64,000 bases of DNA from Calothrix sp. NIES-2098 (GTDB lineage: Bacteria > Cyanobacteriota > Cyanobacteriia > Cyanobacteriales > Nostocaceae). The stretch spans positions 7,567,001-7,631,000 of the forward strand of contig AP018172.1 in assembly GCA_002368175.1 (NCBI GenBank). The letters are read 5' to 3'. A program made the translations under genes and the position numbers. The notes under the pieces are model-generated. The model had not been told where the DNA came from, ran no database searches, and was given only the letters and a program-made list of their open reading frames with translations. This document shows positions 25,243-34,758 of the stretch, piece after piece (position 1 is the stretch's first letter; every line of letters begins with the position of its first letter).

Positions 25243-25719
25243 TCAATTACCAGATGCTGCTTTAGGAGATTTAGCTCTGAGAGCTTTGAAGCGTTCACCT
25301 AACTGTTCTGCTAGAGTTTTTAAGCCTGGAGTCTTTTTCGCAGCTGTTTTGACGTAATCATAAACTGTCAAACTGCTGCTCATGGCTTCACTACCGACTG
25401 CTAAAAGGGTATCATCGACTTGCTCGGTGAGTTGCCGCATTGAGGTTAAAAGTTCGGTGAGTGTGGTGGCTAATTGATAATCTTGGACAAATTCCTCAAC
25501 GTTAAAGCTAGCTGGGAGAATTTCACGGTTAGACTGCGCCGCAGTGACGCTATTGTTCACAAAAGCTAGGCTTTTATCGCCCATTTTGACTAACTTCTGC
25601 CGTTCCTCCGCACTGAGGGTTACGAGAAAGGGTAGCTTTTTTTGAATTGTCTGTAGCGCTGCTTTAATTTCTTGGATATCTTCTGGCGAAACGGTAGCAG
25701 TGATATTTTGATAAGCCAT
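25243..25719 (-). CDS. Conserved hypothetical helical protein
   Basis: A 158-residue soluble protein, nearly all helix, beginning MAYQNITATVSPEDIQEIKA. Two long amphipathic segments flank a middle region FVNNSVTAAQSNREILPASF; the C-terminal LKTLAEQLGERFKALRAKSP is basic and helical. I recall similar proteins of this length in other bacteria but know no function. It ends 14 bases before the 21-bp repeat array, so that array is its 3' flank. The start ATG 25719 is preferred; a longer upstream extension in another frame was ignored. Confidence 0.75.
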   Translation of the reverse strand: MAYQNITATVSPEDIQEIKAALQTIQKKLPFLVTLSAEERQKLVKMGDKSLAFVNNSVTAAQSNREILPASFNVEEFVQDYQLATTLTELLTSMRQLTEQVDDTLLAVGSEAMSSSLTVYDYVKTAAKKTPGLKTLAEQLGERFKALRAKSPKAASGN

Positions 25720-25941
25720 TGTAGATTCACCCGGTAACTATATAAACTGAGTAGCATTAATTGCTCAGTATATAATTCCCACTGAAAAGGATAATCGAAC
25801 ATTTTGCTGGAATTGTGAGAAAAATTGAGGAGCGATGACTGGTAACTAACCGTTAAGAGCGTCTAAACAGATACCAGATTAATACTTCTTGCTCAATGAA
25901 AAAGGGCAAAGGAATGAATTTACCCTTTTCCCCTTACCCCT

Positions 25942-27285
25942 TTACCTTTTCCCTTCCCACAGCTTCAACTTCTTCTGAGCAAACTCCCGCACTTTCTTAT
26001 CTGGGTCATTTTCTGCTTTGTCACGCAGCAGTGGTAAAGTTTGGGGATGCTGAGGAAATTGCTTGATAATTATGTCAAGCGCAATGTACCGAAGATTGGG
26101 GTTCAACACGGGATCATAGAGGGGATGATAGCTATCTTGAAAGAGGTCATGAACAGCACAGTGGTAGTAAATTTCAAACAACTCAGGTTGATATTTAAAG
26201 TGTTTAGCTAATTCTTCGATGGCTGCACGTCGCACATCGTAACGATCATCCTGGGTAGCGCGGTCTTTGAGGATGGTTTTGGTGTCGGGGTCATCTGGGA
26301 AGTTCTTCGCTAATTCTTGGATGGCTGCATATCGCACATCGTTATCATCATCCTGGGTAGCGCGGTCTTTGAGGATGGTTTTGGTGTCGGGGTCATCTGG
26401 GAAGTTCTTCGCTAATTCTTGGATGGCTGTACGTCGCACACCGTAACCATCATCCTGGGTTACTCCGTCTTTGAGGAAGGTTTTGGTGTCGGGGTCATCT
26501 TTGAAGTTCTGAGCTAATTGTTCGATGGCTGCACGTCGCACATCGTAATGATCATCCTGGGTAGCGCGGTCTTTGAGGATGGTTTTGGTGTCGGGGTCAT
26601 CTTTGAAGTTCTGAGCTAATTGTTGGATGGCTGCACGTCGCACATCGTTGTCATCATCCTGGGTAGCGCGGTCTTTGAGGATGGTTTTGGTGTCAGGGTC
26701 ATCTCGGAAGTTCTGGGCTAATTGTTCGATGGCTGCACCTCGCACATTGTTATCATCATCCTGGGTAGCGCGGTCTTTGAGGATGGTTTTGGTGTCGGGG
26801 TCATCTCGGAAGTTCTGGGCTAATTGTTCGATGGCTGCACGTCGCACATTGTTATCATCATCCTGGGTAGCGCGGTCTTTGAGGATGGTTTTGGTGTCAG
26901 GGTCATCTCGGAAGTTCTGAGCTAATTGTTCGATGGCTGCACCTCGCACATTGTTATCATCATCCTGGGTAGCGCGGTCTTTGAGGATGGTTTTGGTGTC
27001 GGGGTCATCTTGGAAGTTCTGGGCTAATTGTTGGATGGCTGCACGTCGCACATTGTTATCATCATCCTGGGTAGCGCGGTCTTTGAGGAAGGTTTTGGTG
27101 TCTAGAGATTCTTGCCATGTGGTTGCGACTGCTGCAACTGCTTGAGTGCGAATTTCCCAAACTAGCTTAGTTTCTTCTCTATTCCTGAATGGGTCATAAT
27201 AGTACCAGAGGTCATAGTTAGTTAAAGCTTTTATCTGGTTCAGTAATTCATTAGCTATTGATGCAATTACCGAGCGATTTCTCAC
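25942..27285 (-). pseudogene. HEAT-repeat C-terminal part of a broken NACHT-HEAT NTPase
   Basis: A 447-codon frame that is in the same frame as the NACHT segment before it, separated only by a TAA at 27328-27330. Between the stop and the GTG at 27285 the frame stays open and reads KFVNLFLAAKCLAEV, the usual link in cyanobacterial NACHT-HEAT proteins. About nine 34-residue HEAT-type units follow (core DDPDTKTILKDRATQDD and VRRAAIQQLAQNF), then a degenerate tail. HEAT arrays in STAND proteins usually sense a ligand or partner. If translated from GTG 27285 it could be a stand-alone HEAT protein, but the gene as a whole looks inactivated. Confidence 0.75.
26197..27108. repeat. Nine 102-bp tandem repeats inside the HEAT-coding region
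   Basis: Nine units of 102 bp (the first slightly short) encode 34-residue HEAT-type repeats. The middle units differ by only a few bases, so they arose or were homogenised recently by unequal recombination; the outer units on the 3' side (for example the one with KDGVTQDDGYGVRRTAI) are more divergent. Such arrays expand and contract easily. Confidence 0.93.
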
Positions 27286-27327
27286 TTCTGCAAGACACTT
27301 AGCTGCTAAAAATAAGTTGACGAACTT

Positions 27328-29100
27328 TTAACTTTCTCCATCTTGCAGCATTAAGTATTCAAGAATTCCGCCCACAAATTTTGGCTCAATCATTCCTGTA
27401 ATTAGTAGCAAGACCTCATGCCAAGTTTCATCATGCCAGTGCTTGCTAAAAACTTCAGTTTTAAGTTCCTCAATTTTTAAGTTTTGCGTTTCTTTAAACT
27501 GCCAAACGAACTCCCAAGCACAGAAATACTCTAAAAATGTTCTATGCACAAAAGCATAATAATCTGCGCCCAAGAAACATAACATAAAGTTGCGAGTCCG
27601 CAGTTGATTAATCATTACCCTTGCAGCTTCTCGCGCTTGACTAACTTCTATGGTTTTGAGATAGTCAGTCAAAATCTTGACTAAATCATCTTCTCTAATT
27701 AAATTACCTGCTAAACCTTTTTCGCCAGTCTGCATATAATAAGCAACTTGACGCAGCATCGCTTGCTTATCTTTATAATCAATGGTTTTGTGATCTAATC
27801 TTTTATCTTCCACTAAAGCGCGTTCCACATCCCACTGATGCAACAATACCCGCGATGCTTGGTTATAAAGTTCGGCTCTATCTCTTGGCAATTCCTGATT
27901 ACGATTGAGAATTGCCATCATCGTCAACAACAGGGGATTACCTGCTAATTCTGTAATAGCTTTGGAAGTTTCAATTCCTCTTTGCAATCGATCCCGTTTC
28001 CTAACTTTATCTGCTGCATCGCTAAAAGTTAACTCATGCCAGCGGTCAATAAAATCCTGAATTTGTGATGAGTCCAAATCTTGCAACATGAAGTGACGAA
28101 ACTCAGCATCACGCAATCTTTGCGGTTTATAGCCAATCACACGAGAAGTGACAATTACCTGCACATTAGAATACTCATTAGTAAAGCGATGAATATCTGT
28201 AATTACATCCTCTCGTTTACCAGGCTCAAAAACTTCATCCAAACCATCAAACATCACCAAAGCCTTACCAGCCTTAAGCTGTTCGTGCAGTTGATGTTGA
28301 TTTAAGTGAGAAATTGCACCGCTACATTTATGGAAAAATTCTAGAAAATTATTGCACTCATTATTATCTCGCCGTCGCATATAAGTGCGTAACTCAATTA
28401 ATAAAGGAATCGGCAAAGAGATAACATTATTTAGTGGTGACTCTGCCCAATTTAAAGCCAGATATTGCAACAATGTAGACTTACCTGCACCAGGATCGCC
28501 CAAAATCACAATATATTTATACTTTTGCTTTTCATTGATTACATCTAATACTGAACTTATTGGCTGTTCTAAATAAACACGTTTGTGCTTTTCTAATTCG
28601 GCTGCTGCAATTGCTGCTTCTAGTTGGTTAGTTTCTTGCAGCCGTCTCAGATGCTCTTTAGGTAGTTCATGAACTTGTGGTATAACTTGTTCAACTTCCC
28701 GCACATTTTGAGCAATAAAAATTCGCCATAATTTCAGTTCGTTATAGGCGTAACCGCTAGTATCTAAGCTATCTAATTTGAGATTACCGTAGCTCTCATG
28801 AATTGCTTCTTGATAGCGTTCTAAATCAAAATCAGGAATAATTCCGGCAATCTCTGTTGTGTTATCTCGAATTTTATCTATATTCCTAGAATCAAGAATT
28901 TCTCTAAGTTCAGGAACTCCTACAATAATTTCTTTAACCTTTTGTAGATATTGCCTGCCAATCGCTTTCCATTTAAAGTTATCAGGCAACTGATCTGAGA
29001 CATTAAGTTGATACCAAATTTCTTTTAATCTCTTTGTGTCTATAGCTTGACAATCATACTTAAAGGCATTTCCTAAAATTTCTCGGACTTCTGAAATTGT
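27328..29100 (-). pseudogene. NACHT NTPase core of a broken STAND protein
   Basis: The open frame runs from 29100 to the TAA at 27328. It holds an N-terminal helical region, then the NACHT domain with Walker A GDPGAGKST, the Walker B-like VMFDGLDEV, the sensor stretch VQVIVTSRVIGY, the GNPLLLTMMAIL helix and the winged-helix part ending FVHRTFLEYFCAWEF. NACHT STAND ATPases are the bacterial relatives of NLR immune sensors, and several defend against phage. The natural start lies upstream at 29392 in another frame, so a frameshift cuts the gene here; TTG 28989 is the only start available within this frame. The C-terminal sensor is cut off by the stop at 27328. Confidence 0.85.
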
Positions 29101-29392
29101 TCAGAAATTTCTTTAGCGGCTGCGTATACTTTTTGATTTCATCTTCATTAAGTTCACCATCTTCTAAATCCTGCTGCATCAGTTGCAAAAACTCTGTTAG
29201 CGCCATGATTTCAGCTTTTTGCAACGGTTCTTGCTTAAAGGGTAGGGTTACAGCATTTTTAAAGATAAATTTGAAAAAATCTTTACCGTAGTCCTTGACT
29301 AAATCTTTGACAAAATCTTCGCTGATGATAGTCTTGACTAGAAATCCAACCGCTTGTGTAGCTACCCAGGTAGTGAACCATTCAATTAGCAT
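29060..29392 (-). pseudogene. N-terminal part of the broken NACHT-HEAT gene
   Basis: From ATG 29392 this frame reads MLIEWFTTWVATQAVGFLVK and then KDFFKFIFKNAVTLPFKQEP, an EFLQLMQQDLEDGELNEDEI region and PLKKFLNN, a familiar N-terminus of cyanobacterial NACHT proteins. It then ends at 29060. The continuation expected for the family is present in the next frame as ISEVREILGNAFKYDCQAI and connects to the NACHT segment. The frameshift therefore lies between about 29062 and 29100, most likely near 29095. The upstream extension to 29443 is not supported. Confidence 0.75.
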
Positions 29393-29663
29393 ACTCGTGT
29401 CCGTTGAGATTTTGACTACGAGTATATACACCAGTCTCAGCAAGCATTTCAGATTTTACGATAATTTAAAGTCAGTAGACCTTGAATTTTCGTGGCGTGA
29501 CATGGCTAAAGTGATGAATTACAAAAATCCCTTTTATCGGCGTTCATCGGCGTTTATCGGCGGTTGATTTCATTTAACTAATGCAGTCAATTAGCTCAAC
29601 CCTTGCGGTGATTTTTCTCCCTTGCTCCCTGTTCCCCTGCTTTTTCACATTAGGAATAGTTTT

Positions 29664-30389
29664 ATGGTTCTACAAATTAACCCCATTCAAAAAGAACCAA
29701 TTGTCACTTGGGAAGCACTTCCAACCGACTTCATTTTACCCGACGATCCCGTGGAAAATATTCAGCAACCACCTCTCGCCGCAGCGCTTACCGATGCTTT
29801 AGGAACAGCAGGACGCATCCAACCCCAGATGTTGATTGGCTCTAATTTTGGACTGGTAGCCACAGTCAACAAAAAAATCGTCGTCAAAGCGCCTGACTGG
29901 TTTTATGTACCTCAAGTTCAGCCTGTAGCTGCTGATGTAATTCGGCGTAGTTATACTCCCAATTTAGAAGGTGCGGCGGTGGCTGTAGTAATGGAATTTC
30001 TTTCAGATACAGAAGGCGGAGAATTATCAGTTCGCTCAACTCCACCCTACGGTAAACTCTATTTTTACGAACGGATTCTCAAGGTTCCAACTTACGTTAC
30101 CTACGACCCTTACGAACCAAGTTTAGAAGTACGCTGCTGGCAAAATGGACAATATACTTTGCAGCCAGCAGATGCAAATGGGCGTTTCTGGATTCCTGAG
30201 TTGGAGTTATTTCTCGGAATTTGGCTAGGTGAAAGATTATGCCAAACTATGAATTGGCTACGGTGGTGGGATAGCGAAGGAAATTTGCTGTTGTGGAGTA
30301 GCGAACAAGCCGAACAAGAACGCCAACGCGCTGATATATTAGCGGCTAAGTTACGCGAGCTAGGTGTTGACCCTGATGCGATCGCATAA
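29664..30389 (+). CDS. Uma2 family endonuclease-like protein
   Basis: A 241-residue Uma2 (DUF820, PD-(D/E)XK fold) protein with a C-terminal helical tail. The core shows the KAPDWFYVP segment (catalytic Asp), AVAVVMEFLSDTEGGELSVR with the Glu and the variable loop, KLYFYERILKVPTYVTYDP, and the YTLQPADANGRFWIPELELF and LGIWLG segments typical of the long cyanobacterial subgroup. The C-terminus SEQAEQERQRADILAAKLRE is a short coiled coil. ATG 29664 has an AGGAAT ribosome-binding site; the frame upstream to 29622 is less likely. Uma2 function is unproven. Confidence 0.85.
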   Translation: MVLQINPIQKEPIVTWEALPTDFILPDDPVENIQQPPLAAALTDALGTAGRIQPQMLIGSNFGLVATVNKKIVVKAPDWFYVPQVQPVAADVIRRSYTPNLEGAAVAVVMEFLSDTEGGELSVRSTPPYGKLYFYERILKVPTYVTYDPYEPSLEVRCWQNGQYTLQPADANGRFWIPELELFLGIWLGERLCQTMNWLRWWDSEGNLLLWSSEQAEQERQRADILAAKLRELGVDPDAIA

Positions 30390-30474
30390 ACACATCAGCA
30401 AAATAACAAATATAAATACCCGAACAGTAGCAAAGCGAGATGCACCTGAAGACAGGGAAAAGCACCTAAATTCC

Positions 30475-31329
30475 ATGAAGCAGCAAAAAAATCAATTCAG
30501 TCATCTCACAGCTATAGAAAGAAGTAACTTATCATTCCCTGCACAGTTTTTATTAACTCAAAACCTGCTTCAAGGCAAAATACTAGATTTTGGTTGCGGC
30601 TTTGGCAATGATGTGAAAATTTTGCGCCAAAAAGGCTGTGATATTACAGGTTACGATCCTTATTATTTTCCTGAATATCCTCAAGAAACATTTGACACAA
30701 TAATCTGCTTTTATGTTTTAAATGTTTTGTTTCCTGAAGAACAAGCTAATGTACTCATGCAAGTCTCGCACTTACTGAAACCAGGAGGTAAAGTTTATTA
30801 TGCGGTGAGAAGGGATATTAAAAAGGAAGGTTTTAGAGAACATTATGTTCATAAAAAGCCTACATATCAATGTATTGTCAAGCTCCCTTTTAATTCAATA
30901 TATTTGGATGCTTTGCGGGAGTTTTATGAATATACTCATTATAATTACCAACGTAATTCAGCTAATAATTGTCTATTTTGCAATCCCCATAGAAATCTAA
31001 ATATATTAACAGAATCGGCAACTGCCTATGCAATGTTTGATGGTTATCCTGTAAGTAAAGGACATATTTTAGTTGTTCCTAAACGCCATGTCAGCAGTTA
31101 TTTTGAGCTACCATTCAAAGAACAGTCTGCTTGCTGGTTTATGGTGAACAAAGTACAAGAAATTCTCAAAACAGAATTTGCACCCGATGGTTTTAATGTA
31201 GGAATGAACATCAATCGAGCCGCAGGACAAAATATGATGCACGCCAGTATTCATATCATCCCTCGTTACATAGGTGATACTGTCACTGCTAAAGGTGGAA
31301 TTAGGAATGTGATTCCTAAAAAGAAATAG
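30475..31329 (+). CDS. Fused class I methyltransferase and HIT-domain protein
   Basis: Residues about 1-140 (from ATG 30475) form a SAM-dependent methyltransferase: motif I ILDFGCGFGNDVKIL, then FDTIICFYVLNVLFPEEQ and the LLKPGGKVYYAV strand. Residues about 165-285 form a HIT domain: CLFCNPH, a DGYPVSKGHILVVPKRHV segment and the signature region MMHASIHIIPRY. In canonical HIT proteins this signature is HxHxHxx and the middle His attacks the substrate; here that position reads Ser. The methyltransferase part keeps the SAM-binding loop. The start is uncertain: the frame extends upstream to 30364 over the end of the Uma2 gene, and no clear ribosome-binding site is visible. Confidence 0.8.
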   Translation: MKQQKNQFSHLTAIERSNLSFPAQFLLTQNLLQGKILDFGCGFGNDVKILRQKGCDITGYDPYYFPEYPQETFDTIICFYVLNVLFPEEQANVLMQVSHLLKPGGKVYYAVRRDIKKEGFREHYVHKKPTYQCIVKLPFNSIYLDALREFYEYTHYNYQRNSANNCLFCNPHRNLNILTESATAYAMFDGYPVSKGHILVVPKRHVSSYFELPFKEQSACWFMVNKVQEILKTEFAPDGFNVGMNINRAAGQNMMHASIHIIPRYIGDTVTAKGGIRNVIPKKK

Positions 31330-31391
31330 TTTTATATTGCGTCAATGGCGACAATCACGATTCTTACAAAGACGTGCGTTTGGAGAAATCG

Positions 31392-32153
31392 TTAACCTAG
31401 GTTATCAGGATCTATTCCCAAAGCTCTTAATTGTTCTGCAAGTTGTTGAGCGCGTTGTTCTGCCAGTTGGGCGCGTTGCTCTGCTTGTTGAGCGCGCAGT
31501 GCTTCTTGTTCGGCGCGTTGTGCTTCTTGTTGGGCACGTTGCACTTCTTGTTGAATTTGTTCTTTGGGCGTGGGATAACGCTTACCTTCCTCGTCGTACC
31601 AATACAGCCATTCCCTTGTGACACCAGAATAGTTTCCTCTTTCGCAGCCAATTCCTAAGCCAATTTCTGGTAGCCAAACAGGATTTCCAGGTTGCAATTC
31701 ATAGCTACCATTAACTAATTTATGTACCTCTAGACGCGGTTTGCGGCGACGGCGAGAAGAATAAATTACGTAATACAGTACGCCTAATTTCGCATATTGA
31801 TCTAATTTAGCTGTGTATTCTTTACGATAATTTGGAGAAACTACCTCTAGCACTAATTGAGGTACAACATTTTCATCCCATAACACATAACTGGGGCGTA
31901 GTTCCTCATCATAAAAACGCTCTACACCTAAACTTAAAAACCCATCGGGCACAATAGCAGGTTCATCTGGATGATAATAAATACCCATATCTACGCCAAA
32001 GAACCAGTCCATGCGTTCTGCCCAAAGTATCAGCAGTATTGCCTTCAGCAAACCTGGTATTAATTCTTGCAATTCATTATCCACAGGTGTTTCGTCAGAG
32101 TCGGGCAGTTCTTCAGCAGAAGGCAAGTACCTCGGCAGATTGTAGTTTAACAT
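31392..32153 (-). CDS. Uma2 family endonuclease-like protein with a Gln/Ala-rich coiled-coil tail
   Basis: A 253-residue Uma2 protein that starts MLNYNLPRYLPSAEELPDSD, a common start in this subgroup. The core has VPDGFLSLGV (catalytic Asp region), VPQLVLEVVSPNYRKEYTAK with Glu and Lys, LGVLYYVIYSSRRRR and LVNGSYELQPGNPVWLPEIG. The last about 60 residues are an Arg/Gln/Ala/Glu coiled coil coded by degenerate heptad-like repeats (QRAQQEAQRAEQEALRAQQ). The start at 32153 was chosen over 32168 because it gives the family N-terminus. It is convergent with the methyltransferase-HIT gene, 60 bp away. Confidence 0.87.
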   Translation of the reverse strand: MLNYNLPRYLPSAEELPDSDETPVDNELQELIPGLLKAILLILWAERMDWFFGVDMGIYYHPDEPAIVPDGFLSLGVERFYDEELRPSYVLWDENVVPQLVLEVVSPNYRKEYTAKLDQYAKLGVLYYVIYSSRRRRKPRLEVHKLVNGSYELQPGNPVWLPEIGLGIGCERGNYSGVTREWLYWYDEEGKRYPTPKEQIQQEVQRAQQEAQRAEQEALRAQQAEQRAQLAEQRAQQLAEQLRALGIDPDNLG

Positions 32154-32258
32154 GGCTGATTTTCCCAAAACTCACCAGAATTATAGCGATTTCTGGGGTG
32201 ACTGACAGCAAGCGATCGCTAGGCGATAATTACTCTATCTACCGATCAACCTACGTGT

Positions 32259-34277
32259 ATGATATGTTGCCTCAACTCTTCTTGCGATAATCCTCCCAAT
32301 CCTGATGGCACACAGTTTTGCTCTCACTGTGGAGTTCCCCTCATCATATTGCGTCACTATCGCCCCATCCGGGTACTGGGTAGCGGAGGATTTGGTAAAA
32401 CCTACTTGGCTGAAGACGTTGAAAAATTTAATGAACTATGCGTCATTAAGCAATTTGCACCTCAAATACAGGGAACTGGCGCACTGCAAAAGGCGACGGA
32501 ATTATTTGAGCAAGAAGCAAGGCGACTGCAACATTTAGGAGAACATCCACAAATCCCGACACTGTTCGCATATTTTGAGCAAGATAATCGTTTGTATTTG
32601 GTGCAGCAGTTTATCGACGGTGAGAATTTATTAGAGGAATTACAACAGCAGGGTATTTTTAGTGAGCAAAAGATTCAGGAATTGCTGCTCGATTTATTAA
32701 GTATTCTCAAAATTGTTCACGAACAGAAAGTAATTCACAGAGATATCAAGCCCCAAAATATTCTCCGTCGTAAATCGTCTCAACCAGGAAAGGGAGATAT
32801 AATTCTCATCGATTTTGGTGCATCTAAACAGTTGAGTGAAACGGTAATTACTCACCAAGGAACAACCATCGGCTCTTTTGGTTATGCTGCCTTAGAACAG
32901 ATGCAAGGTGGACAAGCATATCCAGCCAGTGATTTATATAGTTTAGGTGCTACTTGCTTTCATCTGCTGACTGATATCTCCCCTTGGGAATTGTGGAAGC
33001 AACAAGGGTATGGTTGGGTTGCTAATTGGCGACAGTATTTGCAGCAACCAGTCAGTCAAAAATTAGCGATGATTTTAGATAAATTGCTGCAATCAAACTA
33101 TGAGGAGCGTTACCAGTCAGCAGAAGCAGTTTTACAAGCTTTGAAAGATGTGGGTAAACACGAAATGCCTGCTACAGTAGCTTTTCCTCGACAAATATCA
33201 TCGCCATCGCCTGAATTACCACCGACAGTCAACTATCAACCTCCGCCATTAAAGTCTGTAGACTCACTCAAACCTAAACCAAAGTTGAAAATACCATTAC
33301 TATTGGGTGGTGCTATCTTGCTGCTGGGTTTGGGAGGATATGGAGTTTGGCAAATTAGTAAAGCTTTACTACCTAAAACAGTTGCTTATGAAAAACTAGC
33401 TTTAGCTCATAGCTTAACTGGCCATAACGGCTCAATTAATTCTTTAGCATTTAGTGATGATGGTAACACTTTAGTAAGTGGCAGTACAGACAAAAGTATC
33501 AAGATTTGGAATCTGCAAACTGGTACTTTGAAAACTACTCTTAACTTACATTCTAGCGAAGTTAATTCTGTGGCTATTAGCCGTGATGGTAAAACTTTAG
33601 TTAGTGGCAGTAAAGATGGCAATATCAAAATTTCTAAATTACCAATTGGTAATTTAAAAGCTACTCTTTTTCAAAGTCAAAATTCTGTCAATTCTGTGGC
33701 GATTAGTCCTGACGGACAAACTCTAGTAAGTGGTGGTGAAGACAAGAATATTAAGACATGGAATCTGCAAACAGGAAATTTAAAATACACGCTCACTGGA
33801 CATACAAAATCAGTGATGCCTATTGCTATTAGCTCAGATGGGCAAACTTTAGTCAGTGGTAGTGCAGACAATACTATCAAGATTTGGAACCTAGCAACAG
33901 GGCAGCTAAAAAATACCTTCAGTGGACACACAAAATCAGTAATGTCTATTGCTATTAGCCCAGATGGTAAGACTTTAGCAAGTGGAAGCACAGACGATAC
34001 TATCAAAATTTGGGATTTGCAAACAGGGCAGTTAAAAAATACTCTTGCTAAACACTACTATCCAGTTAGTGCTTTAGCAATTAGCCCAGATGGACAGACT
34101 TTAATCAGTGGAAGTTGGGACGATACCATCAAAATTTGGAATTTAAAAACTGGTGCTATCAAAACGACTCTGAATGGGCATAGGAGTTCAGTTAATGCTT
34201 TAGCAATTAGCCCAGATGGACAGACTTTAGTAAGCGGAAGTAGCGACCGGACAATTAAAATTTGGCGATTACCTTAA
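32259..34277 (+). CDS. Membrane Ser/Thr protein kinase with extracytoplasmic WD40 propeller
   Basis: A 672-residue multi-domain protein. Residues 4-25 hold four cysteines (C4, C9, C21, C24) in a zinc-ribbon-like pattern. The kinase domain follows with glycine loop GSGGFGKTYLA (41-51), Lys64, the catalytic HRDIKPQN and DFGASKQL, then a Pro-rich linker, a membrane helix (LLLGGAILLLGLGGYGVWQI), and seven WD40 repeats (each ending IKIWNLxTG), enough for one complete propeller outside the membrane. Such Hanks-type kinase plus WD40 proteins are common in filamentous cyanobacteria, and the propeller probably senses a ligand or partner. The target proteins are unknown. Confidence 0.93.
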   Translation: MICCLNSSCDNPPNPDGTQFCSHCGVPLIILRHYRPIRVLGSGGFGKTYLAEDVEKFNELCVIKQFAPQIQGTGALQKATELFEQEARRLQHLGEHPQIPTLFAYFEQDNRLYLVQQFIDGENLLEELQQQGIFSEQKIQELLLDLLSILKIVHEQKVIHRDIKPQNILRRKSSQPGKGDIILIDFGASKQLSETVITHQGTTIGSFGYAALEQMQGGQAYPASDLYSLGATCFHLLTDISPWELWKQQGYGWVANWRQYLQQPVSQKLAMILDKLLQSNYEERYQSAEAVLQALKDVGKHEMPATVAFPRQISSPSPELPPTVNYQPPPLKSVDSLKPKPKLKIPLLLGGAILLLGLGGYGVWQISKALLPKTVAYEKLALAHSLTGHNGSINSLAFSDDGNTLVSGSTDKSIKIWNLQTGTLKTTLNLHSSEVNSVAISRDGKTLVSGSKDGNIKISKLPIGNLKATLFQSQNSVNSVAISPDGQTLVSGGEDKNIKTWNLQTGNLKYTLTGHTKSVMPIAISSDGQTLVSGSADNTIKIWNLATGQLKNTFSGHTKSVMSIAISPDGKTLASGSTDDTIKIWDLQTGQLKNTLAKHYYPVSALAISPDGQTLISGSWDDTIKIWNLKTGAIKTTLNGHRSSVNALAISPDGQTLVSGSSDRTIKIWRLP

Positions 34278-34758
34278 CGAGAGCAGAGGAAGCAGGAGAA
34301 ACAAAGGACAAAATACATATCTCTTCTTCGTTGAAATCTATCTTATGACAGATTTGCTAACTTGATAATTAAACTTAAGAATAAAATACGACAATTTCGA
34401 GCCTAGGAAATTTACTGGTAGCGATCGCCGCTTGAGCTTCAGCAAAAAGGAAGGTCTATTACCCAGCATCTACTTATGCTCTAGGAAATCTAAGTAACTC
34501 TTAACTATTGATAAATATCTACTGCTGGCCCCAGTTCATGGTTTATATTTACCCAAAGGTGGTGCAAACGGCCACCGATATTCAAACATTAGGAGGCAGC
34601 GCCATACTACCCCTGTAACTGATGCATATCCTCACTCTCAGGTGTCAGTGTAAGGATAATTTGATATTAAAACCAACAATTTTTGCTGAATTGCGACGGA
34701 TAAAGACTACACTTAAAAGTCTTGTGCAGCAAAACCTGTAGCTTTAAATAAAGTAATC
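34278..34758. other. Leader region upstream of serA
   Basis: 481 bases without a gene between the WD40 kinase and serA. A GGTGG-TGCAAACGG-CCACC hairpin-like element lies near 34556-34580, followed by a purine-rich GGAGGCAGCG stretch. This might be a structured 5' leader of serA, but it matches no riboswitch consensus I know. Confidence 0.4.

Noticed and set aside
24864..25265. 133-residue repeat protein on the plus strand
   Set aside because: Mirror image of the same 21-bp array; no ribosome-binding site.
24837..25298. 153-residue repeat protein on the minus strand
   Set aside because: Only start is a GTG inside another gene, out of frame with it; the frame is open because 21 is a multiple of three.
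26627..27145. Plus-strand frames over the HEAT repeats
   Set aside because: They are the antisense of the tandem repeats.
34500..34758. Riboswitch upstream of serA
   Set aside because: Some hairpin potential but no match to a known aptamer consensus.
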